Below are positions 57,071-64,000 of a stretch of DNA of 64,000 bases, piece after piece. A program made the translations under genes and the position numbers. The stretch spans positions 1 through 64,000 of the forward strand of contig NC_031671.1 of the NCBI RefSeq assembly GCF_001640025.1, read 5' to 3'. Position 1 is the first letter of the stretch; each line of letters opens with the position of its first letter. Source of the DNA: Sugiyamaella lignohabitans (Eukaryota; Ascomycota; Dipodascomycetes; Dipodascales; Trichomonascaceae). The notes beneath the pieces are model-generated. The model had not been told where the DNA came from, ran no database searches, and was given only the letters and a program-made list of their open reading frames with translations.

Positions 57071-57735
57071 TGTACAATTGCACGTTTCACTAAAGCCAAT
57101 GTAGCTCACAATAGTTAAGTGTGTAATGTAAATATATAAATACACATATTTCAAAAATGTCAAGTTTTCCAAGCAATATTCTTGCGGGTTTGGACCCTAA
57201 CCTCAATCAATATTTGAGTCTGACGACGAGAATCGAAGTAGACAATTACCATAAGAACTCGTAGGTAAATAGGAAATAACATTTAAGTATAAATCTATAA
57301 AGCAATTGCAGTCAAGCCAGTATCATACTTTTTAATATATGAGGAATTTTCATCTTCTAATCCACAACTGATTTAGAACTCATTTTATGTGATTTGTAAG
57401 TATGCGCTCTATTGGAATTTAAATTTACGACAGAAAATGATAAAAAAATTATATTTAACAAACATTCCAATTAACACGGGGACCCAAAAGCTCGACTCGA
57501 GCGTAGCGAGAGGAGCCACGGGGTCTGGGGCGGAGCCCCAGCCGCCGGAGGCGGAAACCCAGATACAGATAATTGCGACCCCTGGATCTAACATGCGGCT
57601 GCAATAGGATCTCATATCATACATGAACCGACATACTTCCGTATCTAGTTAACAATCGCATGGCCCAAGAACAAGTTGAGAATCTGGCGAGCACCATAAC
57701 AATCTGAGCATCAGAAAAGTGAATAAACACCACTA
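57071..57735. other. Divergent region between the Tra2-like and Whi2-like genes
   Basis: About 660 bases. It contains one solo GC hairpin arm, and a CTAAC at about 57588 followed by an AG near 57609 that could mark a leader intron of the Whi2-like gene. No gene is supported. Confidence 0.45.
57493..57552. repeat. GC-rich hairpin element, copy 12 (solo right arm)
   Basis: A single arm starts with CGACTCGAGC-GTA-GCGAGAGG and ends CCGCCGGAGGC, hairpin loop GGA. It lies between two divergent genes, not at a 3' end. Confidence 0.94.
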
Positions 57736-59196
57736 GTGTCGTGGTATATTGGGCACATAATCAACATTCCGCGAATAAATTGTGAAATCAATAGTCCAAC
57801 TCCTGTCATTCATTTATCAGGGTCAACAACCACCATCGGTTCAGACGACGAGAAAGTCAATTCCAATTCCCACCTCGAGCCTGTATATACAGATATCTAC
57901 ACGAGTGAAGAGAATCCAGAGAATCCAGTGTATAATCTACGTACATCAGACACAACAACTTTATTATCTGAGCTAGCAACGGTTACAAACTTGTCAGGAC
58001 CAGAATCTGCCTCCACCGAGCAAACAGCGGGTGAAATAGACCACCAGATCACAATCACTGAACCATCGATTGTAACAGATACACAAGAACCAGAAGAAGT
58101 GGTTTCTAAGGCGGTAAATAGTGAAATTAGTAACCAACAAAACAAATACGACGCACCTCCACCTCCCTATTCGCCCCGTGTTACCGATCTGTATCAAATG
58201 TCCATCCAACCTAGCTCCGTTATCACCCAGGTATCGGCGACGGTTCCTAGTGCAGCACTTCATCCGTTTGTATCTTATGATGAACAAGAAAAATCCGAGA
58301 ATATTCAGCTCAATTTGAGAGGAGTGATATTTAATATATCTCGAGAAGAGTTACTACGGCTACCAGAGAGCATTTTAATTGGAATCACAAACGGAGCTCT
58401 TTATGATCAGAATACCATTGGCGGAGCCAGTTTAGCAGATGCAAATGCTGCTACTGCGAATACACTATCTCCAGAATGTTTTAAATACACGTTAGATGTG
58501 TTCAGATCAGCTGCTAAGGGCTTACCACGTACTTTATTGTCTATAGAGGGTTCAGAGGAGCAGGGATTCGATGATGCCATATTAGGAGTAGACGAGGATA
58601 CAGAAGGTAAATCGGCAAATTCAGGAGTAGCAATGGATGCCGATGGGAATCCGAAAACAGAGACTGTGTCAGATATATCAGAGATATTACGGCGCAGACC
58701 AGCTATTATTGTTCTTCGAGAGGATCTTGATTATTACTGTTTACCAAATGGACCAAATGTCGATGCAGAGGGAATGAGACAAATTAAGCATAGTTGTGGA
58801 GAGGCCATTCTTAATCAACGAAGAATATTTGGCGGTCTACGGAAAGGAGAATCAGAAAACTCACCCGAACATCACCTTATAGCCATGCTATGTTCAAGTG
58901 GATTTCAAATCGATGATGACTGGGGGTTCCGGGCAAGAGAACCACATAAAACGGTAGTCAGTAGTCTGGCATTGATCCGGTTGAAGATGGTTGATGAACA
59001 GCATCATGAACAATCTCCCGAAACACAGCAAGAGCTGTCCACACCACAAAAATTACTACTGTTTTGGCGCAAGCCAGCAAGAAAATGCTGGTGGGATTCT
59101 ATTGAGCTGAATGATGTTCCTGGAGTAGACGGGCCGGTTCGTGTACATATTCGAAGGGTATGGACTCTTGAGTTGTCGGTTATTGGAGTGCGATAG
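57727..59196 (+). CDS. WHI2: Whi2-like BTB/KCTD-fold protein, start not resolved
   Basis: The open frame codes for at least 486 residues. It opens after a TAA at 57724 and has no ATG before 58198, yet the part upstream looks coding (DAPPPPYSPRVTDLYQ), so I suspect a missed 5' exon. The conserved region starts IQLNLRGVIFNISREELLRL, a BTB-like start, followed by LPESILIGI and, after an acidic insertion, ILRRRPAIIVLREDLDYYCL. The C-terminus has CWWDSIELNDVP and VHIRRVWTLELSVIGVR. This pattern fits the Whi2 family, which with Psr1 phosphatase controls the general stress response and low-amino-acid TORC1 inhibition. Upstream ATGs at 57634 and 57659 are followed by stops and lack convincing donors. 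Confidence 0.75.
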   Translation, partial: TPLVSWYIGHIINIPRINCEINSPTPVIHLSGSTTTIGSDDEKVNSNSHLEPVYTDIYTSEENPENPVYNLRTSDTTTLLSELATVTNLSGPESASTEQTAGEIDHQITITEPSIVTDTQEPEEVVSKAVNSEISNQQNKYDAPPPPYSPRVTDLYQMSIQPSSVITQVSATVPSAALHPFVSYDEQEKSENIQLNLRGVIFNISREELLRLPESILIGITNGALYDQNTIGGASLADANAATANTLSPECFKYTLDVFRSAAKGLPRTLLSIEGSEEQGFDDAILGVDEDTEGKSANSGVAMDADGNPKTETVSDISEILRRRPAIIVLREDLDYYCLPNGPNVDAEGMRQIKHSCGEAILNQRRIFGGLRKGESENSPEHHLIAMLCSSGFQIDDDWGFRAREPHKTVVSSLALIRLKMVDEQHHEQSPETQQELSTPQKLLLFWRKPARKCWWDSIELNDVPGVDGPVRVHIRRVWTLELSVIGVR

Positions 59197-59407
59197 CCTT
59201 TCCTTAGTATTTAATTTAATTGCATTATGATTCTGCGCAAACCTCGCCCAGACTACGACCGGACTAAGATGCCAGTCAATTAATACCTAATACTTATTGC
59301 TCATGAGTCAGTCGAAAGATAAGATAAAATAACTTGTTAGATTAGCTTCTATGCGTAGATAAGAATAAATTAATCAGATAATATAAGATAGAGTATAGTA
59401 GTAAGCT

Positions 59408-60247
59408 CTATTTACGTCGTCCAGTAACAAGCATCAAATTCACCTTTGAGCAGTGTAAAGTCTTCCCATTGACAACCTTGGTCTCGCCGGTGATACCCGA
59501 GAAGGACTTGACTTTATCTTCCGGCACCCACAACTTAACTCGGAAAGCTCGTGTCACTTTAACTTGATCCAAACCAGCATTCTTAAATGTTTGCACCAAT
59601 TCATCGGCTTCTAACCCTCCTCTATGAGCAACACCCTCTTTAAGAGCTTCTTCATCAGTCATTCGGCCATGTACACTACCACCGGACCCCTTTTCAATGT
59701 CAATGACATAAAGACGTCCATTTGGTGCCAGCTTACCAGCCAGTCTCTTGGTACATTTATCAGTATCATGAATATGGTGATATGATAATGATGTCACCAC
59801 AGCATCAAACTGTCCTAGCGAGTCGTCATCAGTAGCCAACAAATCAAGTACCAATGCTCTCATTTCCGACTCGGGAATACCCTGGTTCTCAATTTTTTGG
59901 TTGAAAATGCCTACCATATCTGGTGATATATCTACACCGACAATTTCCTTACAATAGGGAGCCAAAGACTGGCTCACCAAACCTGTACCACAAGCAAAAT
60001 CCAATACACGAGTGGACTCGGGATCCCAGAGCTCATCAGCCACATTTGGAATATCCAGATCATTGAAATCGAAATCATTGCTCGCAAACTCCGTTTCCTC
60101 AGTATCAGGTGCGTTATCGAACCTGAACTGGAGTACTTTAGTGGCCACTACGCGAGAAATCAATTGAGTATTTTCGTTGTCATACTCGGCCGCTTTATCT
60201 TTGAATGACGAAAGATTCGCCGCAATCACTTTTTCATGGTGACTCAT
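59408..60247 (-). CDS. Class I SAM-dependent methyltransferase
   Basis: This 279-residue protein has a standard class I methyltransferase core. Motif I is VLDFACGTG at residues 81-89, the acidic end of strand beta2 is IVGVDISPDMV, and FDAVVTSLSYHHIHD marks motif post-II. The start MSHHEKVIAANLSSFKDKAA is typical of fungal proteins annotated as UbiE-like or hexaprenyldihydroxybenzoate methyltransferase-like. No targeting peptide is seen and the substrate is unknown. It converges with the Whi2-like gene, 211 bases apart. Confidence 0.85.
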   Translation of the reverse strand: MSHHEKVIAANLSSFKDKAAEYDNENTQLISRVVATKVLQFRFDNAPDTEETEFASNDFDFNDLDIPNVADELWDPESTRVLDFACGTGLVSQSLAPYCKEIVGVDISPDMVGIFNQKIENQGIPESEMRALVLDLLATDDDSLGQFDAVVTSLSYHHIHDTDKCTKRLAGKLAPNGRLYVIDIEKGSGGSVHGRMTDEEALKEGVAHRGGLEADELVQTFKNAGLDQVKVTRAFRVKLWVPEDKVKSFSGITGETKVVNGKTLHCSKVNLMLVTGRRK

Positions 60248-61622
60248 TTTACAACAAATTCGAAAGGGGACCCTTAAAACTGGCGTATATGACCTGCACG
60301 AGAATATAACCGTGTGATTCTATTGAAATAAACACTGAAAACCCAAATACTAGTACAATTGTCAGTCAATTGCACTCAGTCGAACTTAAATCAAAGAATT
60401 ATATATCCTTTTATATCTAAAACATGAAAGGACGACAGTTTGCTCACACCGTACATCCTGTATTTATTTAAATAATTATATCAGAGCGGCAAAATAATTC
60501 TGACATCGGATGCACCCCGGATGTGGAGAAAATTACTAGTTTGAGCCTGGCTCGCTGCAGCAGCTGGTAAGGTACCACGAGACAGGCTAACCAGAGAACC
60601 CTTACGGTCTTCTCCAAACTAATTATAAAACGGATCTCGTCGACGGGTCGGGTTGCCTCCGGCGGCTGGGGCTCCGCCCCAGACCCTGGTTGCTCCGCCC
60701 CAGACCCTGGTTGCTCCTCTCGCTTCGCTCGAGTCGTTACCCCACGGTCCCCGCAGTCTCCTGCGAAGCAGGAGCAACCAGGGTCTGGGGCGGAGCCCCA
60801 GCCGCCGGAGGCAGACCCTCTCTCTCAGATCCAGCCAGATCTCTTAAAAGTAACCGAAATTAAAAATAGTTTAGAGGTTTGACAGGTCCCTGCAGGGGGT
60901 GTTACCCGGCTTGCAATATTCTGGTGGGGAACACCAGGCTTAAATATGAAATTTGAAAAAACTATTTTCTCTTTTCTTTCGTTAGACCTGCGAGAGGTCG
61001 TTCTTTTTTTTTTTTTTAGTTTGTGTAAATGGTAAGTTTGAGAGTGCCATTAGCAAAACCAGATGTTGATGTGATGATAACTTTTTTCGGGGAGAGCTCT
61101 TTGAGCCCTGTGATTTATAACCCAATCCTCTAAGAAGCCCTGATCTCTGTATTTGGATGTTTTGTGTTTGAATGGTTGTGTGCCAGTTGCTGGTTCGTGG
61201 ACTAACATCAGTTTAGGTATGTTTTCAATGTCATTTCTATATGAACGCGAGTGGCTGTGTTTTTGAATGATTATACCAACTAATAATCTGTCAATCCCCT
61301 GAAAATCCTGGCTCCCATCAAGAGTAACAGGACGATATGACGATAAAGTTAGTGCTCTTTAATGACTTTGCAAACCAGTACCAGTTTTCAGTAGAACACA
61401 CTCATTGATAATGAGTGTCAAATCGTGGCCCATGATTCCATTACTAACTATCTACAGATGTATAGTATTTATAGTGCGATTATGTAGATTGTGATCCCGT
61501 AGTGTAGTCGCGGTGACTAGAGAAGAGTAATAAACGAAATGCATCGAATTGACTGTACAAACAGAACATCCTGTTCTAATTATAAACATATTTTAAGAGA
61601 CATAAATAGTTAACTGCTGAGA
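60248..61622. other. Intergenic region between the methyltransferase and CZIB genes
   Basis: About 1.4 kb. It holds GC element copy 13 and, right of it, a short hairpin CTGGTG-GGGAA-CACCAG (60921-60937) and an uninterrupted T run near 61004-61016. No gene is recognised, and a short noncoding RNA cannot be excluded. Confidence 0.45.
60655..60812. repeat. GC-rich paired hairpin element, copy 13 (two-armed, internal duplication)
   Basis: This is a 158-bp element. The left arm carries a tandem duplication of about 21 bases covering the second half of the hairpin (CCGCCCCAGACCCTGGTTGC twice). Tips are CTCTCGC-TTC-GCTCGAG on the left and CTCCTGC-GAA-GCAGGAG on the right, the same orientation as copies 7 and 8. 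Confidence 0.95.
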
Positions 61623-62161
61623 TCAGGCCTTGACAAATTCCCACTTGACCTCTGTAATGGATACCTCCTCACCAGCCTTTTCATCGTAGTCGAACCACTC
61701 ACCATCATCCAAGTTCACTTCAGGAAACTTGTATCCAGACTCCTCACCTTGGCACTTGAAAACGCCGTCAGCAATGAATTCGACAAATTCAAGTCCCCGA
61801 TTATCGACTTCAGCGACCTTAACTGGTTTACCTGAATTGTCAGGTCCGTAAGTCTTGCCAGTCAGTTTGATAGTAGCACTTGACTCTCTTTTGCACATCT
61901 TGCATCGAAACACGAAATTGGCCTCTCCCCTGCTTCCAGACATCTCATGGACCTCGTACTGATTGAACGTCACTACATTCGGGTGGATTTCTCTACACGA
62001 AGTGCATCTGATAATCTCGTTAGCATTCGATCCCAGATCAAGTAACTCCTCGACCGCACTTACTGAACTTTGACGGAAAAAATATACGGCTCCGAAGGAC
62101 TGTCGACAAAAGCGACGTCCGTAACACCCTGCAATTCAGCAGAAAGAGTAAGAGCAAGCAT
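61623..62161 (-). CDS. CXXC-type zinc-binding protein, UPF0587/CZIB (DUF866) family
   Basis: Exons 62161-62064 and 62007-61623 encode 160 residues. The intron (62008-62063) starts GTAAGTG and ends GCTAACGAGATTATCAG. The protein starts MLALTLSAELQGVTDVAFVD. It carries two CxxC pairs, CTSC just after the splice junction and CKMC about 40 residues later, which bind one zinc. The rest, YEVHEMSGSRGEANFVFRC to KWEFVKA, matches the UPF0587 family (human C1orf123/CZIB, yeast YCR090C). Length matches (about 160-180). Its role is not established; the fold resembles a metal-binding chaperone-like beta sandwich. Without the intron the first CxxC and start are lost, supporting the model. Confidence 0.92.
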
Positions 62162-62520
62162 CCTGGCAGTCTCGTTACCAACTCACACCAACAGCTTCAC
62201 GCAAATCTTGACCACCCAAATCACAAGCCGCATCTCATGTCCAAGATCGGCATTCAGGGGGAGACCAGCTGCCTCCGGCGGCTGGGGCTCCGCCCCAGAC
62301 CCCGCTGCTCCTCTCGCTTCGCTCGAGTCGGGCGTGTGGCCGGCCAGCGTAGAATCGTCTCCCCGTGGAATCAGTGCCCGTTCCACACGCAACGACTCGA
62401 GCGAAGCGAGAGGAGCCGCGGGGTCTGGGGCGCAGCCCCAGCCGCCGGAGGCACGAGGCGACCGCAACAACAGCTTATTTTTATTAGTGTATATGGGACT
62501 AGATTGCTTTACAATGCCAG
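62162..62520. other. Short region between CZIB and the mannosyltransferase gene
   Basis: About 359 bases, half of it GC element copy 14. The CZIB promoter and mannosyltransferase 3' end must share the rest. Confidence 0.5.
62271..62452. repeat. GC-rich paired hairpin element, copy 14 (two-armed)
   Basis: This is a 182-bp element with the Ser/Leu-type tips CTCTCGC-TTC-GCTCGAG and GACTCGAGC-GAA-GCGAGAGG on both sides. Hairpin loops are TCC on the left and GCA on the right, so they are not complementary. It lies 68 bases past the stop of the mannosyltransferase gene. Confidence 0.95.
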
Positions 62521-64000
62521 TTAGACCTCAGCAGCACCGGTCTCTTCTTCTGGGACGTTATCGGGGACGTCTTCGGGGACGACTGCTTCCTCGACGGCAG
62601 GCTCGACCGGCTCAGGTTCGGGAACAGGTTCCGGAACGGGCTCGGCAGCTGGCTCGGCAGCTGGTTCAGAGGATTCTGGCTCGGGAGCTGGAGATCCAGC
62701 AGCAGGAGCGGCAGGAGCGGGGGAAACGGCACCCTTTTTGTACTTTTCAATGAGCTTTTCGGCAGCCGCCCGGTCAATGGGGTTTCCGTCTTCGTCGCGG
62801 TAGGTGATCTTTTTGAGGGTTCGGGTGAAACTGACAGGAGACTCTTTGATTACTGGGGCTGGAGTGGTCTCAAATTCAGAGGGTGCTTCAGATTTGGCGG
62901 CTTCGAACTCGGAGACTCCTTCACCGTCGTTAGACGACTCTCTTAAGTTGTCTTCGTCTTCAGCAGTCTCACTGGGAATGGGATTCTCCACAGGACTGGG
63001 GTTCTCGACATCGTAGTCGTATTCTTTGTACTCGGGTTGCTCAATGATACCAGATGATTCGTTGGGTTGTGCAACAGGCTCGACGTTTTGAGCAGCAGCT
63101 TCTTCGGGAGCAGCAACAGACTCAGCAACCTCAGGGCTCGAAGAAGACGACTTCTCGTTGTAGTGAACACTTCGCTTACGGGTGATGATATCGTATTCAG
63201 CATAGGTACCGTGGAAACTGTCACAACTAAAGTCCATGTCAAAGAACTTGGATTGGTTACAGAGATCCTTAGTCCAGGGCAAGCCGTAGATCAGGGGGGA
63301 ATACCAGATGTACCACGCTAAAGCACCAGAGAAGAAAATGACTGTAAGAGCATGTCCAACAAGTTTGTTGCGAATAAGACGGGTGGTAAGGAACTGCCAT
63401 GCCTGAGCAAGTGCGAGGATTCCGAAAAATACTGAGCCAAGATAGTGGTGCAGGAACAATTGACGGTCCATGAGGAACGATGGGAAATAGTGGAACGCCC
63501 AACCAAGCAAATAACTACCAACATTCGAATCGTACAAAGCATAGTCAGGATCATTGTAGAATTGAATTACATTTCGTTGCCAGCTGAGAACCCAGAATGC
63601 CTTGTAAGAAACATACAGCACAACCAACAAACTGAGAGTCCACCAAGTGACTCCGTTTCCAATAAGATAAACTTGACGGTAGTCCTTGACCCAGAAGTTG
63701 ATACCTCTTTGCATCAAAGGCCAGGATTCAGGACGAGATTGCCAGGCATGGGTATCAGTAAGACCAGCATTAACCTTCCACATGACTTTGTTCAATTCGA
63801 TAAACTTTTCGAAAAACGAAGGTTTTCTATAGCTGACAAGCTCGGCATCAGGACCCAACTCAGCGTTCACATTATCCTCCACATACCAAATGGTGTTGGG
63901 CAAAGTACCTCCCTTGATACAGGTGACCTCCTGTTGTTCAAAAGCCCACTTAGGAAGCTTAACAGCGTGCGAGAACAAATGACATCCAGTCATAGTATGA
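62521..64000 (-). CDS. PMT1: Dolichyl-phosphate-mannose protein O-mannosyltransferase, C-terminal part
   Basis: The 5' end is cut by the window edge; the frame is open to 64000, giving about 492 residues of the C-terminal part. The start of the visible sequence, GCHLFSHAVKLPKWAFEQQE followed by VTC, is the end of the MIR region of PMT proteins. Several membrane helices follow (TLSLLVVLYVSYKAFWVLSW, ALTVIFFSGALAWYIWYSPL), and LLGWAFHYFPSFLMDRQLFL is the highly conserved PMT motif, all in the ER membrane. These enzymes start O-mannosylation of secreted and wall proteins. The last roughly 190 residues are Glu/Pro/Ala-rich and acidic, longer than I expect for Pmt1, and make a cytosolic or lumenal tail. 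I assign the PMT1 subfamily with less confidence than the family. Confidence 0.88.
   Translation of the reverse strand, partial: HTMTGCHLFSHAVKLPKWAFEQQEVTCIKGGTLPNTIWYVEDNVNAELGPDAELVSYRKPSFFEKFIELNKVMWKVNAGLTDTHAWQSRPESWPLMQRGINFWVKDYRQVYLIGNGVTWWTLSLLVVLYVSYKAFWVLSWQRNVIQFYNDPDYALYDSNVGSYLLGWAFHYFPSFLMDRQLFLHHYLGSVFFGILALAQAWQFLTTRLIRNKLVGHALTVIFFSGALAWYIWYSPLIYGLPWTKDLCNQSKFFDMDFSCDSFHGTYAEYDIITRKRSVHYNEKSSSSSPEVAESVAAPEEAAAQNVEPVAQPNESSGIIEQPEYKEYDYDVENPSPVENPIPSETAEDEDNLRESSNDGEGVSEFEAAKSEAPSEFETTPAPVIKESPVSFTRTLKKITYRDEDGNPIDRAAAEKLIEKYKKGAVSPAPAAPAAGSPAPEPESSEPAAEPAAEPVPEPVPEPEPVEPAVEEAVVPEDVPDNVPEEETGAAEV

Noticed and set aside
57071..57172. N-terminal extension of the Tra2-like protein
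   Set aside because: It would add a hydrophobic stretch unlike the family; MADTEEYSS is the natural start.

Overview
The window is nuclear DNA of a budding yeast from an early-branching Saccharomycotina lineage of the Yarrowia / Trichomonascus / Dipodascus kind. I infer this from gene content: a SCAP-type sterol sensor, a Pex20-type peroxisomal co-receptor, a Tra2-like splicing factor and an ACOT13-type thioesterase. Splicing agrees: I reconstructed 13 short introns in 9 genes, and 12 carry a CTAAC branch site only a few bases before the 3' AG. CTG falls at conserved leucine positions (for example in the Hsp40 gene), so the standard code is likely. The species cannot be named from sequence alone.

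Layout, left to right. 1-2.5 kb: no secure gene, a cluster of AT-rich perfect hairpins at 64-205. 2.5-7.5 kb: Rieske protein (RIP1) and a Ste11-type MAPKKK. 7.6-13.8 kb, minus strand: a UBA-UIM protein with a degenerate USP-like region, then SCAP. 16.8-19.9 kb: Ydj1-type Hsp40 converging on a Msg5-type MAPK phosphatase. 23.1-26.7 kb, minus: a Mic26/Mic27 MICOS subunit and a ferric reductase. 28.7-32.3 kb: PEX20, a Pin2-like membrane protein, and the spliced genes VMA22 and MED21. 32.7-35.2 kb: a large Ser-rich protein of unknown role. 35.2-40.1 kb: 4.9 kb without a recognisable gene. 40.1-45 kb: POP2/CAF1 with an altered catalytic site, an unknown probable mitochondrial protein, and a six-exon hotdog thioesterase. 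46.2-55.4 kb: Ssk2/Ssk22-type MAPKKK, a GNAT enzyme, a Gef1-type CLC. 56-64 kb: Tra2-like RNA-binding protein, Whi2-like protein, a methyltransferase, a CZIB-type zinc protein and the 3' part of a protein O-mannosyltransferase.

The standout feature is a dispersed family of GC-rich hairpin elements, 14 loci in 64 kb. Each arm is about 50-60 bp, begins with GCCTCCGGCGG and contains micro-hairpins with invariant stems and variable 3-nt loops. Nine loci have two inverted arms (one of them is a nested double copy) and five are solo arms. All lie between genes, and seven lie within 8-115 nt of a stop codon on its 3' side. The solo/paired architecture recalls bacterial REP/REPIN elements, but here it is in a yeast nuclear genome. 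No transposase is seen in the window.

Functionally the genes are ordinary housekeeping and signalling genes. Three belong to MAPK signalling (Ste11-like, Ssk2-like, Msg5-like), but they are tens of kb apart and I do not claim a cluster.
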